Shown here in pieces: positions 8,301 through 16,687 of a stretch of DNA of 53,620 bases. Under the pieces are notes generated by a model. It had not been told where the DNA came from and did not search any database. It was given only the letters and a program-made list of their open reading frames with translations. The position numbers and the translations under genes were made by a program. The DNA lies in the NCBI GenBank assembly GCA_028658405.1, contig JAKOGY010000005.1, forward strand, positions 1 through 53,620. Reading direction: 5' to 3'. The DNA is from Dolichospermum sp. ST_sed8 (GTDB lineage Bacteria > Cyanobacteriota > Cyanobacteriia > Cyanobacteriales > Nostocaceae). How positions within the stretch are numbered: position 1 is the stretch's first letter; each line of letters opens with the position of its first letter.

Positions 8301-11098
8301 TAACAGGAGAAAATCAAGTATTTTGGGGTGGAGAAGAAAAAGATAAGTTAGAAGTTAAATTAAATAAAAAAGAGTTTAAACCTGGAGACACAGCTACAGC
8401 TTTAATTCAATCTCCCTACCCAGAAGGAGAATTATATTTTGCAGTCATTAAAGACAAACCTCTCTATCAACAAGTTATCAAAATTAAAGGTGGTGCGCCC
8501 CAAATTCAGTTTACAATTACGCCAGAAATGTTACCTAATGCAGCAGTAGAGGCAGTATTAATTAGACAAGGTAAACCACTTAATCAAGTAGAACCAGGAA
8601 GTTTAGAAAATTTAGCCAAAATTGGTTTTGCAGGTTTTAAAGTTAATACAGCAGATAAATATTTGAAAGTCCAAGTTAACCCAGTTGAGAAATCTTTAGA
8701 ACCGGGAAAGGAAGAAACTGTAGAATTAGAATTAAAAGATGATCAAGGAAATCCCACCAAAGGACAATTTACTGTTATGGTGGTCAATGAAGCAGTGTTA
8801 CAACTAACTGGTTATCGTCCACCAAATTTAGTAGATACTGTTTATGCAGAACAAGCAATTTCTACTCGGTTTATTGATAATCGTGCTAACGTTAGATTAG
8901 CACCATTACCGACAAGTTTACCCAAGGGTTGGGGTTATGGTGGTGGTTTATCAAATGCTTTAGCAAATACTCGAATTCGTGAAGATTTTCAAGCTTTAGC
9001 TTATTACAATGGCTCTATAATTAGTGATGAAAATGGTAAGGCGAAAATCACCTTTAAATTACCCGATAATCTCACAACATGGCGGATAATGGTGGTGGCT
9101 ACAGATGGAAATTTGCGGTTTGGTAATAGTGACGCGACATTTATCACGACAAAGCCATTAATAACTAATGCTATTCTGCCACAATTTGCTAGAGTAGGCG
9201 ATCGCATTTTGGCAGGTTTATCCGTTACCAACACCACCACAAACACCGGAAATCTCAGTATTAATGGTGAAGTTAGCGGTTCTCTCAACTTCGCGGAAAA
9301 TAACCCCAAAACTACAACATTACAACCAAAAGCCGAATCAGCAACCCAAGCTTATCGTTTCCCAATGGTAGCGGGAAATGTGGGAGAAGGAAAAATGACA
9401 TTTACCACACAGTTAAATAATATCGCTGACGCGTTTACTGTACCTTTGGAAATCAAACCTTTAGAAATTACAGAACAAGTTGTAGAAACTGGAGTGAGTG
9501 AAAAACAGGTAAAAATCCCTCTGAATATTGCTAAAAATAGCTTCCGCGAAGCCGGAGGTTTAGATATTCAATTAGCGAGTACCTTAATTCCCGCAATTAA
9601 AGCCCCTGCAAAACAAGTTTTAGAAGATCATGATTTACCCTTTGCAGAACCAGCCGCAAGTCAATTATTAATTGCTGCAAATCTGCAAACTCTCACCCAA
9701 AAATATAATCAAACATTTGCAGAATTTAACCCTCCAGCACAAGCAAAACTAGCAATTGCCCAATTACAAAAACTGCAAATAGCAGACGGTGGTTTTGCAA
9801 CATTTCCCGGACAAGAAAAATCAGATCCTTGGGTTTCTAGTGACGCGGTGGAATCTTTAGTTAAAGCTAATCAAAGTTTTCCTGGTTTAGTTGATCCTAA
9901 AATCATCTCTAGTTTGAAAACTTATTTACAAAATGTGCTTGCGAACCCTGGACAATACGACTTTTGTAAACAGAAACTTTGTAAATTTCAACTCCAACTA
10001 AATTCTTTAATTGCCCTAGCACAACTAGGGGATAAACGCAATAGTTTCCTATCAGATATTTATCAACAACGTGATGATTTTGATCTAGTTACTCAAATCA
10101 AATTAGCCAGATATTTATATCAGTTTCCTGAATGGCAAAATGAGGCACAAATCATGCGTGTGCAGTTTCAAAAGAATATCTATGAAACTGGACGCAATGC
10201 AGTTGTAAGCTTACCAAAAAGTTGGAGGTGGATGGGTTCCAATACTACCAAACAGGCTCTAGCTTTACGGTTATTTATTGACCAAAAAACTAACCCAGAA
10301 ATCATTGATAAATTACTGCAAAGTCTTCTCAATCTTCGCAGAGATGGCACATGGCAATCTAGTTATAATAACGCCCAGGCATTCACAGCATTGGTTGAAT
10401 ATAGCCAAATCCAACCCACACCACCTAATTTTATAGCTACAGTCAAGCTAGATAATAATAAATTAGGAGAAACTCGTTTTAATGATTATCAAAATCCCAG
10501 TTTTCAAATAAATATACCGATGAATAAATTACCTCAAGGTAATCATAATTTATTCTTACAAAAATCTGGAAAAGGCAGATTACATTATTTAGTTGCTTAC
10601 AACTATCGTTTACAAGGAAATCAACCTGGAAGATTCAATGGTTTACGAGTAACGCGAGAAATTAGTAAAGTCAATGAAGAGAAAGTTATTCAAAAAACCG
10701 GAATGTATGCTTTTGATAAACCTTTAACTTTACAACCTGGACAAGTTTTTGATATTAGTTTAGAAATAATTACAGATCATCCTGTAGATCATGTAGTCAT
10801 TAAAGATCCTTTACCTGCTGGTTTTGAAGCTGTAGATGATAGTTTTCAAACTGCAACACCAGCATTACAAGCAAAAGCCGATAATTGGCAATTAGGATAT
10901 AAAACTATCTATAAAGATCGGATTATTTCCTATGCAAATCATCTCGAAGCGGGAGTTTATAGTTTACATTATTTAGTCCGTTCAGTGACTCCAGGAACAT
11001 TCATTTGGACTGGTGCAGAAGTTCATCTTCAATATGCACCAGAAGAATTTGGACGTAGTGCAGATTCTACTTTGGTGTTGGAGGAAAGGAAGCGATAA
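5387..11098 (+). CDS. Alpha-2-macroglobulin family lipoprotein (YfhM-like)
   Basis: A giant envelope protein of about 1,900 residues. The start ATG at 5387 gives a lipoprotein signal peptide MKIKKVFKFLVIVTLILGM with lipobox SGC; a TTG further upstream is less likely. The order of domains fits bacterial A2Ms: N-terminal MG/Ig-like domains, a bait-like region, the A2M core (KPLITNAILPQFARVGD) and a C-terminal thioester-domain-like alpha/alpha toroid. Bacterial A2Ms are thought to trap proteases in the periplasm. The expected thioester motif CxEQ is not present: the corresponding place reads DLPFAEPAAS near residue 1418, so covalent trapping is unlikely. It is divergent from pbpC and convergent with the metallo-hydrolase gene, with only 21 bp between stop codons. 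Confidence 0.9.
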   Translation: MKIKKVFKFLVIVTLILGMSGCNFIGIQSGKEKLPVVESLITPKLPDWIEQISPLGDAKTNNQIRIRFKEALIPVESLDSPQQQNLLTKFVIWPPLPGQFRFLTPRMVGFQTDKAIPKATRVKITLKKGLADLKNHRLNQDFAWTFNTESIQITNLPGINPIEKAEVEPIDLQPKLQFTSNLELDLDSVQKHLQLIPEGKKQGVSFKVELAKEETPESLDPLEKFDASVRNWVYNLTPGQNLEKATSYRLTFSPGLLPANGNLRSDKEFVSKLATYSPLGFVGIKPYGEPDSGGTYGRFIKGSPQLEFNNILLADSVKENIKIKPTPKNTDNVLQISEEDRIISINPYALEPATTYTINVEKNLKDKFGQTLGKPLTIKYDTGDIAGNISAPSDFNIFPTDKDLQINIETINLPDSKYQAAYQIIKPTDLVYINNASDLLPQPAKWQDFQIRGKQNQLVNINVPLKEKLGNSQGMLAYGVQARTHKYQEDGKQLWREPTTYGMVQLTNLGVFSQWFPESGLIRVHHLSNGSPVKAANIEIYQSKLSEKSRPQPVPCATGKTDEQGTLIIQNNQLKQCYPQSNSNLPQLLVVASENQDWAFARTEEYSGTYGYGIDAGWVTDKPESRGIIFSDRKLYQPGEKAAFTAFADYLDKGKIQEDKNSVYQLTLVNPNEQNTDLGTKTTNEFSTFSLELPIPKNQPLGFYTIKAKGKNGQEISGEFRVAEFKPPNFKVDLKLNKEFALIDDKIDAQVGSNYLFGSPVEGGEAKYFVTRQQANFIPKGWKEFSFGRQWFWPEESPNVPNDVLQTTTKLDANGKSSQTLTVAKDLPYPMTYRVDVQISDVSNLSVTNSQTFTALPSNRLIGLKSNFVADAGKDFPVEFIVTDATGKLLENQRINLELQQMKYSSVTKIVEGSKTPKNQVEYQTVAKTEITSANSPKTVNLKPRVSGSYRIRANFSDSRDEITATDLQMWVTGENQVFWGGEEKDKLEVKLNKKEFKPGDTATALIQSPYPEGELYFAVIKDKPLYQQVIKIKGGAPQIQFTITPEMLPNAAVEAVLIRQGKPLNQVEPGSLENLAKIGFAGFKVNTADKYLKVQVNPVEKSLEPGKEETVELELKDDQGNPTKGQFTVMVVNEAVLQLTGYRPPNLVDTVYAEQAISTRFIDNRANVRLAPLPTSLPKGWGYGGGLSNALANTRIREDFQALAYYNGSIISDENGKAKITFKLPDNLTTWRIMVVATDGNLRFGNSDATFITTKPLITNAILPQFARVGDRILAGLSVTNTTTNTGNLSINGEVSGSLNFAENNPKTTTLQPKAESATQAYRFPMVAGNVGEGKMTFTTQLNNIADAFTVPLEIKPLEITEQVVETGVSEKQVKIPLNIAKNSFREAGGLDIQLASTLIPAIKAPAKQVLEDHDLPFAEPAASQLLIAANLQTLTQKYNQTFAEFNPPAQAKLAIAQLQKLQIADGGFATFPGQEKSDPWVSSDAVESLVKANQSFPGLVDPKIISSLKTYLQNVLANPGQYDFCKQKLCKFQLQLNSLIALAQLGDKRNSFLSDIYQQRDDFDLVTQIKLARYLYQFPEWQNEAQIMRVQFQKNIYETGRNAVVSLPKSWRWMGSNTTKQALALRLFIDQKTNPEIIDKLLQSLLNLRRDGTWQSSYNNAQAFTALVEYSQIQPTPPNFIATVKLDNNKLGETRFNDYQNPSFQINIPMNKLPQGNHNLFLQKSGKGRLHYLVAYNYRLQGNQPGRFNGLRVTREISKVNEEKVIQKTGMYAFDKPLTLQPGQVFDISLEIITDHPVDHVVIKDPLPAGFEAVDDSFQTATPALQAKADNWQLGYKTIYKDRIISYANHLEAGVYSLHYLVRSVTPGTFIWTGAEVHLQYAPEEFGRSADSTLVLEERKR

Positions 11099-11119
11099 TT
11101 ATATTCACAATACTTATCA

Positions 11120-12160
11120 CTATTTAGATAATGTAGCAACATCAATAAGACCCTTACACGCTGGATATTTTAATGTAGAAATTACATTTTTATGGTCTGT
11201 CTCAGTTTTCAATTGCCATTTTCCAGAAGTTTCTGCAAAAATGGTAATTTCCCCTGCACATAATTGCTGTTTTCCTAAACCCGATTTACTCATCTTTGAA
11301 ATATCGCTTGCTAAGTGAACACAGGTTCGAGTAACTTCTGTACAAACAAATTGTTTCAACTGCTTAGAATCATCATTTTGTAGATTTATCAATAAGTTAA
11401 ACAATTCTGGGACAACATGACCATATCTATTAGTGCTACCTACAGATAAAACTGCTATTTCTGCATTAATTGTTTCGAGCAATTTCTGAAGGTCATCACT
11501 ATTTTTAGGCCATGCTCCATGATGAGGAATTTTAACAAGATTAGCAATAAATTCATTTGGTTTTTCAATTGATAAATCTACGCACTCTTTTAAACCTGCA
11601 CCTTCAATATCTGCTAAAAATAATCCTGTGAAATCACCATAAGTAACACGCAAGACAACCGATATTTCATTATCCTTAGCACCCGTGTTAGCTAAATGAT
11701 CCTGAGCATATAAAAGGCCTGGATGTAAAGCATGAATTTCTAAAGAATCTTGAGAATATGGATTTGATCCGCGAGTAACTTCTATAAAAGTTATAATGCT
11801 CTTTTTTTCCCAAAGTGCTAGTTGATCTAAGGCATCTCGCAGACGTGCGTTAGCGGCTCTGTTAGCAGCCACTTTTTTCTTCGCTTGTTGATATACCTGA
11901 TAAGGTAGACAAATACTTCCTACTTTTCCGCTCTTTAACCAGTTGTCTAAAAAAGTAACTAAATCTTCAAGTGATGGAAAATGATCGCGGTGTTCATGGG
12001 TAATATATATTCTGCTGATATTAGTTTCTTTCTTATTTTGAAACCACTTTAGCAATAAAGGTATTTTATGTAGGTCAATTACAACGGCTGAACCACCATC
12101 AGGATAGATAATTATGCTATCAGCATTGCCAACTGGTAAAAAAACAAATTCACAGGTCAT
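11120..12160 (-). CDS. Metallo-beta-lactamase-fold hydrolase (ComEC-like)
   Basis: A 346-residue soluble MBL-fold protein. The metal-binding motif HEHRDH is at residues 54-59; later conserved positions include the Asp of FLADIEG (about 180) and the His pair of IPHHGA (about 208). This arrangement is closest to the C-terminal domain of ComEC/Rec2, which is a nuclease-like MBL domain. The substrate is unknown. It follows the DNA methyltransferase gene by 8 bp on the same strand, so the two are very probably co-transcribed and act together. The role in DNA restriction or defence is inferred from the pairing only. Confidence 0.8.
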   Translation of the reverse strand: MTCEFVFLPVGNADSIIIYPDGGSAVVIDLHKIPLLLKWFQNKKETNISRIYITHEHRDHFPSLEDLVTFLDNWLKSGKVGSICLPYQVYQQAKKKVAANRAANARLRDALDQLALWEKKSIITFIEVTRGSNPYSQDSLEIHALHPGLLYAQDHLANTGAKDNEISVVLRVTYGDFTGLFLADIEGAGLKECVDLSIEKPNEFIANLVKIPHHGAWPKNSDDLQKLLETINAEIAVLSVGSTNRYGHVVPELFNLLINLQNDDSKQLKQFVCTEVTRTCVHLASDISKMSKSGLGKQQLCAGEITIFAETSGKWQLKTETDHKNVISTLKYPACKGLIDVATLSK

Positions 12161-12168
12161 ATTTACTT

Positions 12169-14931
12169 TTACTCCTCTATCCCTAATTCTTCTTTTAGCT
12201 CATCGTCAGTTAGATAGGGACGAGGAGTATGGCGAAATTGTCTAATAGCCCAAGGACGTTGGGCAAGTTCTTCAAATGTTTCGACATCCTGACTTAGTTC
12301 AGCTTTAAAAACTGTACCATCCAGCGCCCAACCAGGCATTTCTGGTAAAATTGGCAGCCATTCTTCTCTATTATCATCTAGTAATCCACTCAAATACAAA
12401 TGAATTTGACTATTATCTTTAGAAACTTCTAAAACTTGACCACGCACTGTAAATGTAGGCTTTGTTTGTTCTGATTTCCATAATTCTAATTCTGGAGGTT
12501 CTCCAGTTCGTTTAATTTCTATCCAATGAGGATTTCCATAGGATTCTTCTACAATTTCATTTAATTTTATTCTTAATTCATCTAGGTCAGGAATTTCCAG
12601 ACGTTGTTGATCTCGTTCAACAATTTGACGAGTAATATCAATTATTCTGTAGTCAATTTTAAAAGGTAAGGGTATTTGATACAGTAAATCTTTAGTAATA
12701 CCTCGTGAACTTCTACCATCTAAAGACAATCCTCCTGCTATTTTGGATGCTAAAATTCCTATTAACCATAACTTTTGGTCTTCATAACTTAATATTTCCC
12801 ATTCTTCCCATCCTTCATAAACATCATATTTTTTATCCTTTTTCCCTGCTTCTTTAATAGGAATAATACAAAATATATGATTATTTGGACATAACCCTGT
12901 TGTATCGAAATGAGGCACTAAAGGATTTGAGCTACCACGATTTACATCGCCACCAACTAAGATTTTGGGTAGATCAAATAATGGTTCTTCATCAATCCGA
13001 GAACCTTCAAGATATTCTTGTCCATATCTTATCCAACGCTGTTTTTTATCAACTCTTTCTGGATCAGCCCACAGACGTTTGTTATCATGCCAAGTTAAAC
13101 GCCAATTCAATTTACATTTAATTCCATCAGGACATTCCGAAATTGGTGGATATACTTCCTTACCAATAATGCCGGGCTTAACACCGTTAAAAATATAGAA
13201 TAGTTGTCCTATTTGTATGGTTGTAACATTTCTGGGAATAGAAGGTGCTGTGATAGATGCCCAATTCTTTTTACTGGATTCTATTTGTGAAATCCAAGTT
13301 GAACCAAGGAATCCATTCTCACGAGTATCGGTAATTTTTACATGAGAAAATATAGCTCTTGCTGTAGTATAAATTTTCTTATTAGATTTATTTATACATC
13401 CCAAAACAATACAAACAGCTTGTTTTGCATTAATACCTATTGTACCTTCTGGAAACTGCCATACTTCAAAAATTTGAGAATTTTTTGTTAATAGATTTCG
13501 TGCATATGGTACACCAGAAAATGTGTTATTTAAAAATGATTGAGGGAGAATAAAAGCAAACTGAGAACCTTCATCTAGCCAACTTAAAGCTATTTCAACA
13601 AATTTTGCTGCACGCTGAGTATTGCCATCTTTTCCAAAGGGAGGATTAGCAACAATAACACGCGGCTTAATAAATAAATTTTCTTTATTTAATAACTCAT
13701 AATTTTGATGAGTAAAGTTATTAGGAAAAGGAAATGGAATATCTTGACCTAGTGATTCTCTTGCTAGGGTATATCGTAATTGTGTCACTAAATCTGCATA
13801 TTGATCTAAATCATTACCCACTACATGATTTGCAAGATAAGATTTTCTTGCTTCTAAATTTTCAGGAATATCAATCATCCCTGCTAAACGTGATGTAGCA
13901 GCTAATAATAAACTACCAGAACCAGCAGCAGGATCAAAAATTATTCGTTCTTCTGGACGTAATCTTTCTAAAGGTAATAATTCCAGCATTTTTTCAGCGA
14001 TCGCTATTGGAGTATAATGTCGCTGTAAATCAGTCCATTGTCCACCTTCAATATCACTAGGTAATTCTTTAATAGCTCGTTCATACAGCAATCCCACATC
14101 TCGATGATCTACCAGTGCAAAACTAACTCGACTACCTAATTTAGCTCCTAAATGCTGTAATATTCTGTCGCTAAGATGAGGTATTGACTCCTCCAGTGCT
14201 TTTTTGAAAAAACCATTAGCACGAGGTACGGTCAGATTCAGTAAAAGACGAGGATCATCAGTAGGAATGCGTGATTCAGAACCAAAAAAGCCTTTATCTT
14301 CTAAAATTCTTGCTGCTAAAAATGCGATCGCTACACGAATTCCGTGACCTGCTATTTCGTGACGAGAAGATATTTGATTTTTTGGATTTCTTCTTTTAGG
14401 AATACCAATTTCGTCCAGCACCCCTTGAATGGCATTTTGGAATGCTTGATCTAATTCGGCTCTTTGTTGTAGAAGAAAGCGTAAGCTATTGTCAGAAACT
14501 GATTCTTCAATATCTGCTAGTGTTAGCTGGCCACTACGAAACTCTGCCAATGCTTTTGGTTTAAATAAATCGCTATCTTGTCTAGTTAGTTCTAAATATA
14601 GAGAGTCACGATCTACAATTCGTTCTTCTAACTTGCCAGATGGAGTGTAATATTGAAGTATATAAATTTCATCTGAGACTAACAACCCTGCGCGAATAGG
14701 CCAATAACGTAATCTCTGTTTCCATGTGTCTATTTCTGAATCGTGAACAGATTGAACCATGAAAGACAAGTTATTAGAATTTGGGCGTAGACCGTAATCT
14801 GTCCATATAGCATCTACAGGTATGGGTTGCTCATTGCTGTTCGCTGACGGGATACGCACATGACGGTGTGGTTCTATGCCCCACACCCGATGAGCGATTT
14901 CAATTACATTATCCAGTCCCCGTACAGCCAT
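12169..14931 (-). CDS. Large N-6 DNA methyltransferase (type IIG/type I-like)
   Basis: A 920-residue protein with an adenine-specific gamma-type DNA methyltransferase core: SAM-binding motif I FDPAAGSGSLL near residue 329 and catalytic motif IV NPPFGKDGN near 429. It is preceded by the usual HYTP entry motif (about residue 305). The first 160 residues resemble a degenerate nuclease-type domain (VDAIWTDYG, then FMVQSV where an ExK would be expected), so cleavage by this domain is doubtful. The C-terminal part after residue 520 should recognise DNA, and ends in a beta-rich module. No specificity subunit or HsdR helicase lies nearby. Its only partner is the MBL-fold hydrolase gene immediately downstream, which may supply the nuclease. 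Confidence 0.85.
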   Translation of the reverse strand: MAVRGLDNVIEIAHRVWGIEPHRHVRIPSANSNEQPIPVDAIWTDYGLRPNSNNLSFMVQSVHDSEIDTWKQRLRYWPIRAGLLVSDEIYILQYYTPSGKLEERIVDRDSLYLELTRQDSDLFKPKALAEFRSGQLTLADIEESVSDNSLRFLLQQRAELDQAFQNAIQGVLDEIGIPKRRNPKNQISSRHEIAGHGIRVAIAFLAARILEDKGFFGSESRIPTDDPRLLLNLTVPRANGFFKKALEESIPHLSDRILQHLGAKLGSRVSFALVDHRDVGLLYERAIKELPSDIEGGQWTDLQRHYTPIAIAEKMLELLPLERLRPEERIIFDPAAGSGSLLLAATSRLAGMIDIPENLEARKSYLANHVVGNDLDQYADLVTQLRYTLARESLGQDIPFPFPNNFTHQNYELLNKENLFIKPRVIVANPPFGKDGNTQRAAKFVEIALSWLDEGSQFAFILPQSFLNNTFSGVPYARNLLTKNSQIFEVWQFPEGTIGINAKQAVCIVLGCINKSNKKIYTTARAIFSHVKITDTRENGFLGSTWISQIESSKKNWASITAPSIPRNVTTIQIGQLFYIFNGVKPGIIGKEVYPPISECPDGIKCKLNWRLTWHDNKRLWADPERVDKKQRWIRYGQEYLEGSRIDEEPLFDLPKILVGGDVNRGSSNPLVPHFDTTGLCPNNHIFCIIPIKEAGKKDKKYDVYEGWEEWEILSYEDQKLWLIGILASKIAGGLSLDGRSSRGITKDLLYQIPLPFKIDYRIIDITRQIVERDQQRLEIPDLDELRIKLNEIVEESYGNPHWIEIKRTGEPPELELWKSEQTKPTFTVRGQVLEVSKDNSQIHLYLSGLLDDNREEWLPILPEMPGWALDGTVFKAELSQDVETFEELAQRPWAIRQFRHTPRPYLTDDELKEELGIEE

Positions 14932-15260
14932 TTCAAAGTTATGTTTATTAAGTAAAGAATTATCTGGTTGTTATGTTGCTACTTTATTTGCAAAGAAAAA
15001 CAACCCTTCACTACTATAGTGGAATTGCTCAAAAAAAGCGATACCTTTTGTGTAGGGTTTTGAAGACAGGGAAGCTATCAGTCTAAGCTATTAAGTATTA
15101 TTTATGATATCTGTAGTAATAAGGATTAGTAGTATAAATAATGAAGGAAGTCATAAAAAAATAAGGGATTAGCCAAAATTTTCCTACATTTTGACCACCC
15201 CTTCAGTCTAGCTATTTTATTAGGTTTTATTCTCGTTTCTTTATCTACTGAATAAAAACC
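14932..15260. other. Intergenic region, no recognised element
   Basis: About 330 bp between the start of the methyltransferase gene and the end of the secreted protein gene. It should contain the methyltransferase promoter on the minus strand. No repeat, gene or clear terminator was recognised. Confidence 0.5.
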
Positions 15261-16148
15261 TTACTGTACAATCTGATTCCGACAGTATTCTTGCGTAGGT
15301 GTCACAGAAACAACTTCCACCTCTACAGGCTTTTCTGGAGTCGGGTTAATAATAAACTCACTTGGTCCGACATGAGGTTTTTGAGGATTTCCCCAGTCAT
15401 AAGTATAACCTAAACCAGACCAAGGATAATATTCCTTTTTAGCATTGGTGTAGGAATTGGTGTATATTGCCTTGACAACAGGACTACTATCAGGAACAGG
15501 TAAAGGTAAAAGATCACAACTAGAATCGTTAATTTCTCCATCAATACATGGTCGCATTAAATCCTCTGCTTTTACCCACATTTCGACAAAATGGGTTTTA
15601 GTAGAATACTTATTTAGTATTAAACCCAAATACTGTTGTAACCGCAAAGATAATTCAACATTATCAGGAATATTAGCATCAACAGCTTGATATTTCTGAC
15701 AAAATTGTTGAACTTGTGGAACTGCTGTAAACCAAGTTTGATAAGGTAAAAGTTTTTTTGCACCTATTGGCCAATCTGCACTTGGATTACTTGTATATTT
15801 CCAAGTTGACATCAAATATTCTATTTTGCCATTATTTTCTCTCAATTTAACTTGTGGATTATTTGGAGATAAAGCCTGAAGATTATTAACAACTTCATCT
15901 GCAAGTGGTTGTTTAGCATCTTCAATACTATCTGCTAATGTCTTTGTCAGAGAATTATAAACTTCGGGTTGATATTGCAAAAGATAATCATAGACGTTTG
16001 GAGTTACATCCAATTGTGCTAATTGGGTTTTTGCTATGGGGTCATTATGACCAATTATTCCTTCAGCTAATACCCTATTTTGCCATCCAAAAACTAAAAA
16101 AGCACAACAAAGTAAGCCTAAAAATAGTTTATGCTGCCAATTCTTCAT
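15261..16148 (-). CDS. Secreted or periplasmic protein of unknown function
   Basis: A 295-residue protein with a typical signal peptide: basic start MKNWQHK, hydrophobic core LFLGLLCCAFLVFGW and a likely cleavage after VLA (residue 28). The mature protein is mixed polar, with several Cys (FCQKYQ, RPCIDGE, SSCDLLP, EYCRNQ) that could form disulphides. No enzyme motif or named domain was recognised. It appears to be a single gene: upstream lies a repeat array and then recJ on the opposite strand. Confidence 0.65.
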   Translation of the reverse strand: MKNWQHKLFLGLLCCAFLVFGWQNRVLAEGIIGHNDPIAKTQLAQLDVTPNVYDYLLQYQPEVYNSLTKTLADSIEDAKQPLADEVVNNLQALSPNNPQVKLRENNGKIEYLMSTWKYTSNPSADWPIGAKKLLPYQTWFTAVPQVQQFCQKYQAVDANIPDNVELSLRLQQYLGLILNKYSTKTHFVEMWVKAEDLMRPCIDGEINDSSCDLLPLPVPDSSPVVKAIYTNSYTNAKKEYYPWSGLGYTYDWGNPQKPHVGPSEFIINPTPEKPVEVEVVSVTPTQEYCRNQIVQ

Positions 16149-16245
16149 GGTTAATCACCTGGTAATTTGAAAATTTATACCAAAGCTGATTCTACATGAA
16201 AATACTATCAGTTTTGTAGTAAGAATTGTTAATAAAATATTATAT

Positions 16246-16663
16246 AGTAGAACGTAGGGTGCGTTAGCGTCAGCGTAACGCACCTTTGATATTAATGTGC
16301 GTTACCTAATGTGCGTTACGGCTATGCCTAACGCACCCTACAAATACTTAATTAAGTATTATAAATATAGGAATCATATTTGATTTTTAAAAGTAGAACG
16401 TAGGGTGCGTTAGCGTCAGCGTAACGCACCTTTGATATTAATGTGCGTTACGGCTATGCCTAACGCACCCTACAAATACTTAATTAAGTATTATAAATAT
16501 AGGAATCATATTTGATTTTTAAAAGTAGAACGTAGGGTGCGTTAGCGTCAGCGTAACGCACCTTTGATATTAATGTGCGTTACGGCTATGCCTAACGCAC
16601 CCTACCAATACTTAATTAAGTATTATAAATATAGGAATCATATTTGATTTTTAAAAGTAGAAA
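16246..16663. repeat. Three tandem copies of a GTAGGGTGCGTTA palindromic element
   Basis: Units begin AGTAGAACGTAGGGTGCG at 16246, 16392 and 16524, giving periods of 146, 132 and 132 bp. Each unit holds an inverted repeat (GTAGGGTGCGTTAGCG ... CTAACGCACCCTAC) and a common AT-rich linker (AATACTTAATTAAGTATT). The first copy has an extra 14 bp from a local duplication of TAATGTGCGTTACC. The copies are nearly identical, so the amplification is recent. The array fills the space between the divergent secreted-protein and recJ genes. Confidence 0.9.
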
Positions 16664-16687
16664 GAAGGAAAAAGCAGGAAATTAGCA

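Noticed and set aside
9004-9309. Minus-strand frame inside the alpha-2-macroglobulin gene
   Set aside because: It is a shadow of a long, well-supported gene and shows no recognisable domain.
16246-16663. CRISPR-like array of repeats
   Set aside because: The units are 132-146 bp, identical throughout and palindromic, with no unique spacers.
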